Virus record (IMG/VR): IMGVR_UViG_3300017917_000784
Span: 1 to 64,000 of that record
DNA length: 64,000 bases
Source: a virus
Reading direction: 5' to 3' (one strand)
Part shown: piece by piece, positions 1 through 8,122 of the stretch
Layout of the letters: the number at the start of each line of letters is the position of its first letter
How positions within the stretch are numbered: the first letter of the stretch is position 1
The notes under the pieces: model-generated
The model's input: only the letters and a program-made list of their open reading frames with translations
Told to the model about the DNA's origin: nothing
The model's database searches: none
Position numbers and translations under genes: made by a program

Positions 1-300
1 GGTGCTGTGGCACTTGGCACTGCCTGCGATTTAACGGCTAAGGCGTTTGTCGAATTAATTTGGATGAGTCCGGATGTTAAAAAAGCCATAGGCAGTAAAA
101 ATAAACAAATCTTAACAGATGCTATTGCATTTGTATTAGCAAAATCTATCGACAAAGCGGCAGGTGCGATGATTGTACCTCAAAGTTGTGCCGCAGTGGT
201 AGCAGGTATTGTAACAACTCTAGTAGCACAGTTGGCCTGCGAAGGAACATTACCAAGTGGTGCCCGCGAATGGGCAACTGTTGGTGCAAGTGGTTTATAA
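1..300 (+). CDS. Hypothetical small hydrophobic protein, 5' end cut by window edge
   Basis: The reading frame is open to base 1 (GGT GCT GTG), so the GTG at 7 is probably internal and the gene is 5'-truncated. The visible part is about 99 residues, rich in Ala, Val and Ile, with two hydrophobic stretches that could be membrane or buried helices and four cysteines. I do not recognise the family. It ends two bases before the Shine-Dalgarno of the holin-like gene, so it is probably co-transcribed with it and may belong to the lysis group. Confidence 0.55.
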   Translation, partial: GAVALGTACDLTAKAFVELIWMSPDVKKAIGSKNKQILTDAIAFVLAKSIDKAAGAMIVPQSCAAVVAGIVTTLVAQLACEGTLPSGAREWATVGASGL

Positions 301-316
301 TAAAGGAGCGTAAAGA

Positions 317-823
317 ATGGCAACAGCAGAAGAATACGCAAAAATGAGCGATTCAGAAAAGAAAAAAGAAGATTGGATGAATAACAAATGGCGTCCAATG
401 ATGGGTTGGATGTACATGGTAGTCTGTATGGCAGACTTTGTTGTATTTCCAATCCTATGGAGTATTGTACAAGTACACGGTGGTGGCGAAGTTAAAGCAC
501 AGTGGCAACCTATTACCTTACAGGGTGCAGGATTATTCCACATCGCAATGGGTGCTATTTTAGGTATTGCCGCATATGGTCGTACACAAGAAAAAATGGC
601 AGGAGCCAACAACGGCGGTTTAGCATTGCCAAGTGCTAGTCCAACTCCAAGTTTTAGTGCGCCTGCATCGACACCAAGTTTTTCAGCACCAGCACCAAGT
701 TTCAGTGCTCCAAAACCCACACCGAGTTTTTCAGCACCGGCACCAAGTTTTTCAGCACCAGCACCGGTGATGAGTAGCACAGGTAAACCAATGCCGGTAC
801 AACCTGATCAACCAGAACTATAA
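317..823 (+). CDS. Three-TM holin-type membrane protein with Pro-rich repeat tail
   Basis: A 168-residue protein. An acidic/basic head (1-25) is followed by hydrophobic segments at about 31-53 and 66-87, with WRPMMGWMY and GLFHIAMGAILG around them. This NKWRP...WQPITL...GRTQEK pattern is what I know from the phage/gene-transfer-agent 3TM holin superfamily, whose members permeabilise the inner membrane at lysis. The C-terminal half (from about 105) is a low-complexity Pro/Ser/Ala tail with five PSFSAP units, unusual for a holin. AAGGAG lies 10 bases before the ATG. The holin role is inferred from family resemblance. Confidence 0.65.
   Translation: MATAEEYAKMSDSEKKKEDWMNNKWRPMMGWMYMVVCMADFVVFPILWSIVQVHGGGEVKAQWQPITLQGAGLFHIAMGAILGIAAYGRTQEKMAGANNGGLALPSASPTPSFSAPASTPSFSAPAPSFSAPKPTPSFSAPAPSFSAPAPVMSSTGKPMPVQPDQPEL
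647..760 (+). repeat. Imperfect in-frame repeat encoding PSFSAP units
   Basis: Five copies of PSFSAP, separated by A, AP, KPT or ST spacers, are encoded in the 3' half of the holin-like gene. The unit is about 21-27 bases (core CCAAGTTTTTCAGCACCA) and copies differ by synonymous changes. The antisense frame is also open here because of the repeat, but it is not a gene. Confidence 0.85.
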
Positions 824-835
824 GGAAATAAGTTT

Positions 836-1072
836 ATGAAAAAATTATTAGCATTGTTAATAGCATCTGCATTTGTTATGCCAGTAATGGCTGCAGAAGA
901 AGCACCAAAAACAAAACGTGCCTGCGTAATGCAAAAAGATCCAAAAACAGGCAAAGAAAAAGAAGTATGTAAAACAATTAAAATTCACAAAAAACACGAA
1001 GGCACAGCAGTACCTGACAAAGCACCTGCTAAAAAGGACGATAAAAAGAAACCTGAACCAGCCAAAAAATAA
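836..1072 (+). CDS. Small secreted Lys-rich protein
   Basis: 78 residues. Residues 1-19 form a clear Sec signal peptide (KK, hydrophobic core LLALLIASAFVMPV, cleavage near VMA-A). The mature part is highly basic, more than a quarter Lys, with two cysteines (about 30 and 45) and a KKDDKKK tail. Similar short secreted Lys/Pro-rich proteins are frequent in marine phages, but I know no function. It follows the holin gene with an AGGA ribosome site and is the last gene before the terminator/promoter at 1079-1125, so a lysis-related or periplasmic role is possible. Confidence 0.7.
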   Translation: MKKLLALLIASAFVMPVMAAEEAPKTKRACVMQKDPKTGKEKEVCKTIKIHKKHEGTAVPDKAPAKKDDKKKPEPAKK

Positions 1073-1078
1073 TCAGGC

Positions 1079-1107
1079 TTGACATAAATTAAAAGGTATA
1101 GTATAAT
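1079..1107 (+). promoter_or_regulatory. Consensus sigma70 promoter for dnaJ-def-clpA
   Basis: TTGACA (1079-1084), exactly 17 bases, then TATAAT (1102-1107): both boxes are perfect consensus for the bacterial housekeeping sigma factor. Transcription would start near 1114, only about 17 bases before the dnaJ ATG. The -10 box lies inside the inverted repeat 1095-1118. This is the expected form of an early or middle promoter read by unmodified host RNA polymerase. Confidence 0.85.
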
Positions 1108-1125
1108 TTTACTATACCTTTTTTT
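1091..1125 (+). terminator. Rho-independent terminator overlapping a promoter
   Basis: GGTATAGTA (1095-1103) and TACTATACC (1110-1118) form a perfect 9-bp stem with a 6-base loop, flanked upstream by AAAA and downstream by seven T. It should end transcripts from the upstream holin group. The same dyad contains the -10 box of the next promoter, so it could alternatively or also be an operator. Confidence 0.75.
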
Positions 1126-1130
1126 ACCAT

Positions 1131-1952
1131 ATGAGTGATCACTATAATACATTAGGTGTTGGACGAAATGCCAACCCAGACGAAATTAAAAAGGCCTACA
1201 GAAAGTTGGCTGCCAAACACCATCCGGATCGCGGTGGGGACACCAAACGATTTCAACAAATCCAAGAAGCATACGATATCCTAAGCGATCCAGGTAAGCG
1301 TCAGCAATACGACAATCCTCAACCAGAATTCCGTTTCCATACAGGAAACATGGGTGGGTTCGAAGATATCTTTTCAAACTTTGGGTTTGGAGGTATGGGT
1401 CGTAGACAACAAGTACGAAGAAATAAAAACGTTACTATACAAGTACGCATGACGTTGAAGGATATTTTTGAAGGCAAGGAAGTAGTAGGAAGTATTCGAC
1501 TACCCAGCGGTAAAGACCAAGCACTACAAATAAAAATACCTAGAGGTGTTCAACACGGCGATCAAGTAAGATTTCAAGGCCTGGGCGACGACAGTTTACC
1601 AGGAATAGCCAAAGGAGACTTGATTGCTAATATTGTTCAACTACCGGACGCTCGTTTCCGAAGAGAAGGGCCGCATCTGTTTACTGAAGCACAGATAAAT
1701 GCATTTGATGCTATGCTAGGAACCACTATTATTGTAGATACTGTGGCAGATAGTCGATTAGAAATTTCAGTTCCTGCAGGAATACAACATGGACAAATGA
1801 TTAATTGCAGAGGTCATGGGTTATATGAAATGAACAGACATGACTCTAGAGGTAGCATGTTTGTTGTAATTAATGTTACTACACCTAATAACTTAGAACC
1901 TGGTGACAGAGTAGTGTTAGAAAAACTACAGAGGAAATATGCAGGTCAGTGA
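1131..1952 (+). CDS. dnaJ: DnaJ-family co-chaperone (type II, no zinc finger)
   Basis: 273 residues. The J domain (about 3-67) contains the invariant HPD that stimulates the ATPase of DnaK. A short Gly/Phe-rich linker (about 75-98) follows, then two C-terminal substrate-binding beta domains. The CxxCxGxG zinc-finger repeats of type I DnaJ are absent, so it resembles CbpA/DnaJB. The start is fixed because the J domain begins at residue 3. It has almost no Shine-Dalgarno and probably a very short leader. It overlaps the def gene by 14 bases. In the phage it would recruit host DnaK, perhaps for replication-complex or virion folding. Confidence 0.93.
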   Translation: MSDHYNTLGVGRNANPDEIKKAYRKLAAKHHPDRGGDTKRFQQIQEAYDILSDPGKRQQYDNPQPEFRFHTGNMGGFEDIFSNFGFGGMGRRQQVRRNKNVTIQVRMTLKDIFEGKEVVGSIRLPSGKDQALQIKIPRGVQHGDQVRFQGLGDDSLPGIAKGDLIANIVQLPDARFRREGPHLFTEAQINAFDAMLGTTIIVDTVADSRLEISVPAGIQHGQMINCRGHGLYEMNRHDSRGSMFVVINVTTPNNLEPGDRVVLEKLQRKYAGQ

Positions 1953-2448
1953 TTTCCAACTTAAAAAAGATCCGGATCCGATACTTTATCAAAAATTAGA
2001 AGATTACGATTTTTCTTGTGGACTAGATCCATATGAAATTGAACGTGTGATGATTGCCATAATGGAAGATGAATATGGTATTGGAATTTCAGCCAATCAA
2101 GTAGGATTTGATAAAAGAGTTGTAATAGTAAAACCAAAAGGACAATCGGCTTTTGCATTGTTTAATCCTGTTATTATAGAACGACACGGAGAATGTTCAG
2201 ACGAAGAAGGATGTCTAAGTTTTCCAGGTTTATTCATGCAGATAAAAAGATCCGAAACTATTACTGCAAAATATCTTGACAAGGATGCAAAAGAATGTAC
2301 AATTACACTATCTGGTATGGATGCCAAATGTCTTCAGCATGAAATAGATCATTTGGACGGGATAGTTTTTACTAGTCATGTCAGCAAAATGAAATTAGAT
2401 TTAGCACGTAAACGTCAAAGGAAATTATTAAATGGTAGAACCAAGTGA
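1939..2448 (+). CDS. def: Peptide deformylase
   Basis: 169 residues, the usual length. It removes the N-formyl group from nascent proteins. All three metal-site motifs are present: GIGISANQ (motif 1, with Ser in place of the first Ala), EEGCLS (motif 2, metal-binding Cys) and HEIDHLDG (motif 3, HExxH). Deformylase genes are well known in T4-like cyanophages. It starts inside dnaJ after a GAGG site and overlaps clpA by 17 bases, so the three genes form one translationally coupled unit. Confidence 0.95.
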   Translation: MQVSDFQLKKDPDPILYQKLEDYDFSCGLDPYEIERVMIAIMEDEYGIGISANQVGFDKRVVIVKPKGQSAFALFNPVIIERHGECSDEEGCLSFPGLFMQIKRSETITAKYLDKDAKECTITLSGMDAKCLQHEIDHLDGIVFTSHVSKMKLDLARKRQRKLLNGRTK

Positions 2449-4684
2449 AGAACTACAAGCAGTCTTTGAAAAAGCAGTAGAAGATTGTAAAAAACTCAGT
2501 CACGAATATGTAACATTAGAACATCTTTCATTCGCTATGCTGTGCGAAGAAAAATTCTATGAGTTGTTGACCAACTATGGTGCTAACACAGAATACATCA
2601 AAACTAATCTCGAACATCACTTAAAAACTAAGTGTGAAGATATTATTTTAGAAAACCCTGGCAAATACAAGCCAAAGAAAACACAAGCAGTTGAGCGTGT
2701 TTTGAATCGTGCGTTTACCCAAGTACTTTTTAGTGGACGTCAGAGTATCGAACTGTTGGACGTGTTTCTCAGCATTCTTAGCGAAAAACGCAGTTATGCT
2801 GTCTACTATCTAAACAAAGGCGGAATAGAAAAGGATAAGTTTGCTGACTTTATCAACAGCGAAGTTGAAAGCGAAGAAGAAGAACACACCAGTGATGGGC
2901 AAAGTGAAAAAGCACTTCGTAGTTTTACTACTAACCTAAATGAACAGGTCAAAAAGAGTAAAGTTGATCCTGTAATTGGTCGTGAATTTGAATTAGAACA
3001 AATTGCACTGGGTCTTGGCCGTAGAACAAAGAATAACGTTTTGTTAGTTGGTGATCCAGGTGTTGGTAAGACCGCTATTGCAGAAGGCTTAGCCTATAAC
3101 ATTGTTAACGGCAATGTTCCAAAGTTTTTAAAAGAATACACTGTTTATAACTTAGACATCAGCAGTATGTTGGCTGGTAGTAAGTACCGTGGAGACTTTG
3201 AAGAGCGTTTCAAACTTGTGCTCAAAGCATTACAAAGCAAGGGCAAAACTGTGTTATTCATCGACGAAGCACACATGATTAGTGGTGCAGGTGCAGGAGG
3301 ACAACAAAATAGTAACGATCTTGCTAACATGATGAAGCCTGCTCTAAGCAAGGGCAATATTAAAGTTGTTGCTTCAACTACTTGGGAAGAATATCGCAAG
3401 TACTTTGAAAAGGATCGTGCGTTGATGCGTAGATTCCAACGTGTCACTGTTGACGAGCCTACAGCAGATATGGCACGTGATATTCTTCTTGGAATTAAGA
3501 AATATTATGAAAAACATCATAATGTTATTATTACAGATGAAGCCGTTGAATCAGCAGTTAAACTATCAGTAAAATATATCACTGATAAAAAATTGCCAGA
3601 TAAGGCCATCGATTTAATTGACGTTGCTTGTTCTAGATTTAATATTAAAGAGCAAGACGAGAATCGAATTGTAGATGTTGCTGAAGTACAGTTTGAGCTC
3701 AGCAAAATGGTTAACTTGCCCGAGGAAACTGTTAAAGAAAGAGAAAGTTCTAATTTGGTCAATCTAGAAAAGAACATGAAAGCAGAAGTATATGGTCAGG
3801 ACGAAGCCATTGGCGAACTTATCGATAAGATTTTAGTAGCACAAGCAGGTTTAAAACCAGAAAATAAACCTATTGGAAGTTTTGTATTCATGGGCCCAAC
3901 AGGAACTGGTAAAACAGAAACTGCTAAACAGTTGGCTAAACAAATGGGCATTCCGATGATTCGCTTTGATATGAGTGAGTATCAGGAAAAGCACAGTGTA
4001 TCTAAATTAATTGGTAGTCCTCCAGGGTATGTAGGATTTGAAGAAAATGCTGGCTTGTTGATTACTAAACTACAAGAGCATCCGCACTGTGTTCTGTTGC
4101 TAGATGAAATTGAAAAGTCGCATCCTGATGTTTCAACTATTCTTCTACAACTTATGGACAATGGTAAAGTTACCGGCAGCAACGGTAAAGAAGCAGATGC
4201 TCGGAATGTAGTGTTGATTATGACCACTAACTTGGGTGCCGCAGATGCTGATCGCAATGTCATCGGTTTTGGTAATCAGGATAATGAGTATGAGGATCGA
4301 GAACTTAAGAAGTTCTTTGCCCCAGAGTTCCGTAATCGTTTAGACGGTATTATTACGTTTGGTAAACTCAGCAAAGAAACTATGATTAAAGTAGTGGGCA
4401 AATTCTTAGTAGAACTTAAGACTCAAATTAAAGACAAGGACATTGATATTACTATTTCTGACGAAGCAATAGATTATCTAGTGGATAAAGGCTTTGATAA
4501 GAAGATGGGTGCCCGTCCTTTACAGCGTGTAATCGACAAAGATATTAAACGTCCGCTAAGTAAGAGTATGCTGTTCGGAGACTTAAAAGGCGGCGGGCGT
4601 GTGCGTATCGATGTACGAAACAACGAGTTGATCCTTGAAACTGAAAATGAAACAAATAAAGAAAACCAATCATCTGTTCTATGA
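2432..4684 (+). CDS. clpA: ClpA-type AAA+ protein unfoldase
   Basis: 750 residues, close to bacterial ClpA (about 758). A Clp N-terminal repeat domain (1-150) is followed by two AAA+ modules with Walker A GDPGVGKT (about 207) and GPTGTGKT (about 488), Walker B FIDEAH and LLLDEIE, and the PGYVGFEE pore region. There is no ClpB-type coiled-coil middle domain, so it is an unfoldase rather than a disaggregase. An IGF tripeptide near residue 611 sits where ClpA carries its ClpP-docking IGL loop, suggesting it can feed host ClpP. No ClpP or ClpS is encoded here. It is coupled to def and shares the strong promoter at 1079. Confidence 0.93.
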   Translation: MVEPSEELQAVFEKAVEDCKKLSHEYVTLEHLSFAMLCEEKFYELLTNYGANTEYIKTNLEHHLKTKCEDIILENPGKYKPKKTQAVERVLNRAFTQVLFSGRQSIELLDVFLSILSEKRSYAVYYLNKGGIEKDKFADFINSEVESEEEEHTSDGQSEKALRSFTTNLNEQVKKSKVDPVIGREFELEQIALGLGRRTKNNVLLVGDPGVGKTAIAEGLAYNIVNGNVPKFLKEYTVYNLDISSMLAGSKYRGDFEERFKLVLKALQSKGKTVLFIDEAHMISGAGAGGQQNSNDLANMMKPALSKGNIKVVASTTWEEYRKYFEKDRALMRRFQRVTVDEPTADMARDILLGIKKYYEKHHNVIITDEAVESAVKLSVKYITDKKLPDKAIDLIDVACSRFNIKEQDENRIVDVAEVQFELSKMVNLPEETVKERESSNLVNLEKNMKAEVYGQDEAIGELIDKILVAQAGLKPENKPIGSFVFMGPTGTGKTETAKQLAKQMGIPMIRFDMSEYQEKHSVSKLIGSPPGYVGFEENAGLLITKLQEHPHCVLLLDEIEKSHPDVSTILLQLMDNGKVTGSNGKEADARNVVLIMTTNLGAADADRNVIGFGNQDNEYEDRELKKFFAPEFRNRLDGIITFGKLSKETMIKVVGKFLVELKTQIKDKDIDITISDEAIDYLVDKGFDKKMGARPLQRVIDKDIKRPLSKSMLFGDLKGGGRVRIDVRNNELILETENETNKENQSSVL

Positions 4685-5303
4685 CAAGTATGTAAACAAA
4701 ATCACCATCTACACCCCGTTGGCTGGTGATTTTCGTACTAAAGAATTAGATCGATTAAAAGTTAACTTTGATCACTACAGCCATCTTCTAGAAAACAGCA
4801 AAAATGGTTTTATAGAAGTTGGCTCGTGGAATAAAAAACGCATATCAGTTAGTGACGTATTTGTTGGGTTTAAGTTATTAAATCTTTTAGATTCTGAGGA
4901 AGATTTTGCTGTGCGTGTTGAGGGCAAAGTATTAGGAATTTATTCTAACAACGATGTTCTTATAGAAAAAATACGCTGTTTAGATCCTGGTATAGTTCGT
5001 GAAATTAGCAAGCCTAGCAATGAAATCGTAAAAAACTTTTTGTTGGCCAACCCTAATAAAGTTATTGCAAAAACCTATACTCACAAGTACCGAGTAACAA
5101 TCAATCCTCTACGACACAACAGTGAAAGTTTTCACGAATGGGCTGAAAAAATTCCTAAAATTAAACTTTTAAAACGTACTTACAGAACCGAAGGCTATTT
5201 TTATGCCGCAGATGAAAAAGTACTAGGTTTATGTAAGTTATTTTTAGGCTCTAAAATACGTAGAATAGACGAATTAGTCACAGAAGAGGAAATTTGTGGC
5301 TAA
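4647..5303 (+). CDS. Conserved phage hypothetical protein
   Basis: 218 residues from the ATG at 4647; the frame is open upstream to a TTG at 4635. It has a mixed alpha/beta composition with no signal peptide or membrane segment. I know similar sequences (start KKTNHLFY-KY, then TPLAG-FR) only as uncharacterised proteins of marine T4-like phages. It overlaps the clpA end by 38 bases and is probably the last gene of the early operon, just before the first late promoter at 5314. Confidence 0.75.
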   Translation: MKQIKKTNHLFYDKYVNKITIYTPLAGDFRTKELDRLKVNFDHYSHLLENSKNGFIEVGSWNKKRISVSDVFVGFKLLNLLDSEEDFAVRVEGKVLGIYSNNDVLIEKIRCLDPGIVREISKPSNEIVKNFLLANPNKVIAKTYTHKYRVTINPLRHNSESFHEWAEKIPKIKLLKRTYRTEGYFYAADEKVLGLCKLFLGSKIRRIDELVTEEEICG

Positions 5304-5313
5304 AGCAAAATAG

Positions 5314-5321
5314 CATAAATA
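5314..5321 (+). promoter_or_regulatory. T4-type late promoter box CATAAATA
   Basis: CATAAATA matches the T4/cyanophage late consensus (TATAAATA, NATAAATA) except at the first base. It lies 31 bases before the ATG at 5345, at the junction between the early operon and the late structural block. No sigma70 -35 box precedes it, as expected for late promoters read with the gp55/gp33/clamp system. Confidence 0.7.
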
Positions 5322-5344
5322 CTCTAATAATGGGTAGTTATGCT

Positions 5345-5701
5345 ATGAAAACATTCAAAGAACTATTTGAAAGCCTTGATAAACCAGAGCACTGGTTAGA
5401 AGAAACCTATCACGGCGATGATTTTTATCTACAATACGGCGACGTAGAAGAAACTTTAGAAGAAGCAGAGTACCGTGGACGCAAAGTTTCCCTAGGTAAA
5501 CCAATGCAGGGCGATGTTAAAAAATTCAAAGTCTATGTGCGTAACCCACAGGGTAATGTTGTCAAAGTAAACTTTGGCGACCCTAACATGAAAATCAAAA
5601 AGTCTAATCCTGCAAGACGTCGCAGTTTCCGTGCCCGACATAATTGCGATAATCCCGGACCAAGACATAAGGCACGTTACTGGAGTTGTCGCAAATGGTA
5701 A
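5345..5701 (+). CDS. Putative capsid-targeted structural protein with Cys/Arg tail
   Basis: 118 residues from the ATG at 5345; an in-frame ATG at 5330 is the alternative. The N-terminus MKTFKELFES is strikingly like the T4 internal-protein capsid-targeting sequence MKTYQEFIAE, and LFE at 7-9 fits the gp21 prohead-protease rule (L/I-x-E). The C-terminus is basic (RRRSFRARHNCDNPGP, then YWSCRKW) with two cysteines, a motif I recognise from many marine phage structural proteins. Packaging in the head is inferred from the leader; the function is unknown. Confidence 0.7.
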   Translation: MKTFKELFESLDKPEHWLEETYHGDDFYLQYGDVEETLEEAEYRGRKVSLGKPMQGDVKKFKVYVRNPQGNVVKVNFGDPNMKIKKSNPARRRSFRARHNCDNPGPRHKARYWSCRKW

Positions 5702-6042
5702 AATTATACGAGTTAGATCAGCAATTAAAAAATTTAGAAGATGTAGATTTAGTAGACGATCTACATTACTTCATGAATAACGACCCTAAGTTTTATAGAA
5801 GAATCATGTATCCTGTTCTAAGTCAAGTGAAGAACAAAATAAAACAAGGTCAAGGTTGTAGTCATGATGTATTCAGACCTTGCGTAGATACAGCAGCCAA
5901 ACTCTACTGTAAAAAGTTTCAAATACCAGACAACGATAAATCTGTGTTTACCGATGTTGACAGAGATGCCTTAGCACGTAAAATATTTCAACAAGAAAGT
6001 GAAAGAATTAAACAAGGCACATACGACAGGAACGAACAATGA
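5695..6042 (+). CDS. Conserved phage hypothetical protein
   Basis: 115 residues, starting MVKLYELDQQL; the ATG overlaps the previous gene's end by 7 bases. It is mostly helical and charged, with three cysteines spread through residues about 55-75. There is no membrane segment. It sits between two capsid-type genes in the late block and is linked to the next gene by ATGA. I do not recognise a domain. Confidence 0.7.
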   Translation: MVKLYELDQQLKNLEDVDLVDDLHYFMNNDPKFYRRIMYPVLSQVKNKIKQGQGCSHDVFRPCVDTAAKLYCKKFQIPDNDKSVFTDVDRDALARKIFQQESERIKQGTYDRNEQ

Positions 6043-6878
6043 TATTATTAGAAGGCGGCAATGTATTTGCAGATGCTACTCCTTTTGATCACAAAGAAGT
6101 ACCTGCAATATTAAAAAGAGTTAATGATGCATTACAGGGCACAGGCATACGTGCTATCCCTGTAGGCAGTGCTGCCACACCAACTCCTGGAAAACAAAGC
6201 GGAGATATGGATGTCATTGTTGACGAAAAGGCTGTGCTAGATTTTTTTAAAGCCAAGGATGCTAAGACTGGCCGTAAAGCATTAAACGATTATATTTCTA
6301 GTAAGGGTCTACAAACTGCGCAGAGCGGTATCAATGTTCATGTCCGTGTACCAACAGAAGATAGTTTTGCACAGGTAGACGTTATGGTGTCTCAAAACGC
6401 AGAACGTGTTTCTCAATTTCACAAACATAATATCCCAGCAGGCAGTCCTTACAAGGGGGTTAACAAACAATTAGTCATGGCTATACTTGCTAAGAGCAAA
6501 GGCTATATGTGGTCAGCGTGGCAAGGATTGTTCAGTCGTACACCAGATGGCAAGAAAGGCGAGTTTGTTACAGACGAACTAGCAGACATAGCAGAGATAT
6601 TAACAGGACAAAAAAATGCCGCAGTGTTAGGCAGTGTGGAAAGTATTTTAGATGCTCTTCCAGATGATCAAGCCCAAGCATTATTAGCCAAGGCTAAAGA
6701 AGATCCTAACTGGAAAGAAATTACTAAAACAGAAGGTATTGCAGAAAATAGTTCTGAATGGTTTAGTGCTATGACCAGTCTATTAGAAACTGCTAATTGC
6801 AAATATGGACGTTATTTTTGTTCAACTGATAAACGTTGGAAATGTCGCGTTCGTCCTAAACAATCAAGGGGTGGTTAA
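6039..6878 (+). CDS. Nucleotidyltransferase-fold protein of the late block
   Basis: 279 residues. The N-terminal domain has the pol-beta-type signature: GSAA (about 48), SGDMDVIVD supplying two metal carboxylates (DxD), then VDVMVS with the third acid near 113. Such enzymes transfer a nucleotide to RNA, DNA, protein or antibiotic; the substrate here is unknown. The extreme N-terminus MILLEGG contains an LLE prohead-protease-like site. After an acidic linker the C-terminus carries a Cys/Arg tag (CKYGRYFCSTDKRWKCR) like other proteins of this block, suggesting a virion protein. Confidence 0.72.
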   Translation: MILLEGGNVFADATPFDHKEVPAILKRVNDALQGTGIRAIPVGSAATPTPGKQSGDMDVIVDEKAVLDFFKAKDAKTGRKALNDYISSKGLQTAQSGINVHVRVPTEDSFAQVDVMVSQNAERVSQFHKHNIPAGSPYKGVNKQLVMAILAKSKGYMWSAWQGLFSRTPDGKKGEFVTDELADIAEILTGQKNAAVLGSVESILDALPDDQAQALLAKAKEDPNWKEITKTEGIAENSSEWFSAMTSLLETANCKYGRYFCSTDKRWKCRVRPKQSRGG

Positions 6879-8122
6879 TGCGACTAAGAGAATTACTTTC
6901 TGAAAAATGGAGCGACAAATACAAACGCTCAATTAACTGTTCTAACCCTAAAGGGTTCAGTCAGAAGGCACACTGCGCTGGCCGTAAAAAGAAAGAAAGT
7001 GTTAATGAAGCAGAAACCAAACAGTTAGGTCGTGCATTTAACCATTTAGAAGATTTAGTTTTCTTTTACGGTAGTAAAGGCACACAAGAAGCATTAAGTC
7101 ATATTAAAGACTTTGCTACACAACAAGGTGCTGAAAGTATTCGTATGAAGTGGGACGGTAATCCTCAAATCTATTGGGGTAGAGAAACAAAGAACGGTCC
7201 ACTACTATTAGGCGGACACAACGGCTGGAGTCGTGGGGCTAAAACTGACAGCCCAGAAGCCATTAAAGATTTTATTTTAAACAAGAGCGGCAGTCCTAAA
7301 ACACCAGACGAAAAGGCCGCACGTGAACAGTTTGCTGATCAATTTGCTAACTTATATGATTATTTTGATCGTGGCACACCTAAAGACTTTGTAGGATTTG
7401 TTTATGCTGATGGGCTGTTCTTACAACGTCCACAATTAGATAAAGAAGGTGTTTATAACTTCTGTCCTAATCCTAAATCACAAACCTGCTATCACGTTCG
7501 TAAAAACAGCGATCTTGGCAAGCGTATATCACAGGCAGATGTTATGGTTGTTGGTCATGCATATTTCCCACAATGGGGTATGCCTGATTCAGCACAAAAA
7601 CCAATTTCAGATTTTAGTCAATTTAATTCTAATCCTAAATTAATAGTGTTAGGTCCTATCTATAATAAAAAGCCTGTTAAGATAGACAATGACAGTGTGT
7701 TGGCCGTAGAAAAATATCTAGCACAACACGCAGGACAAATAGATGGGTTCCTTGCAGACACTGCGGGATTAGCAGATTTAAAAGATATTCTTTACAAGTA
7801 TGTAAATCAAACAGCCAAAGCCAGACAATTAGACGACGTCAGCATGGCACACTTTAAGCAATGGTTAAACACTGCTAAAGTCAGTGCAGGTAAGATGGCC
7901 AAGATTGATGAAAAAATTAAAGCAAATCCTAACGGTCTTGATGCCATATTTAAATTAGTACGTATGATACAAGATATGAAGGACGATGTTATTGATCAAA
8001 TAGAAGGCGAGCAGGGCGACATATGGGACACACAAGGTGAAGGTCGTGTTCGCTATGCTGATCAAGGCAAAGAATTTGGTAATGTAAAACTAGTACCTCG
8101 TAAAAGGTGGACACCGCAATGA
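6878..8122 (+). CDS. Ligase-like (KxDG) protein with capsid-type leader
   Basis: 414 residues. The leader MRLRELLSEKW contains LSE at 7-9, a prohead-protease-like site. A Cys/Lys motif follows (SINCSNPKGF, KAHCAG). The central part has KWDGNP near 89, resembling motif I (KxDG) of the nucleotidyltransferase superfamily of DNA/RNA ligases and capping enzymes, then GFVYADG and a C-terminal KLVPRKRW that may serve as motif V. I infer a ligase or polynucleotide-adenylylating fold. Related proteins occur in marine phages as uncharacterised. It is coupled to its neighbours by shared or overlapping stop/start codons. Confidence 0.65.
   Translation: MRLRELLSEKWSDKYKRSINCSNPKGFSQKAHCAGRKKKESVNEAETKQLGRAFNHLEDLVFFYGSKGTQEALSHIKDFATQQGAESIRMKWDGNPQIYWGRETKNGPLLLGGHNGWSRGAKTDSPEAIKDFILNKSGSPKTPDEKAAREQFADQFANLYDYFDRGTPKDFVGFVYADGLFLQRPQLDKEGVYNFCPNPKSQTCYHVRKNSDLGKRISQADVMVVGHAYFPQWGMPDSAQKPISDFSQFNSNPKLIVLGPIYNKKPVKIDNDSVLAVEKYLAQHAGQIDGFLADTAGLADLKDILYKYVNQTAKARQLDDVSMAHFKQWLNTAKVSAGKMAKIDEKIKANPNGLDAIFKLVRMIQDMKDDVIDQIEGEQGDIWDTQGEGRVRYADQGKEFGNVKLVPRKRWTPQ

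Noticed and set aside
295-780. Open reading frame on the minus strand with repeated GAEKLG units
   Set aside because: It is the antisense of the PSFSAP repeat in the holin-like gene. It has no ribosome site and the plus-strand gene is clearly the real one.
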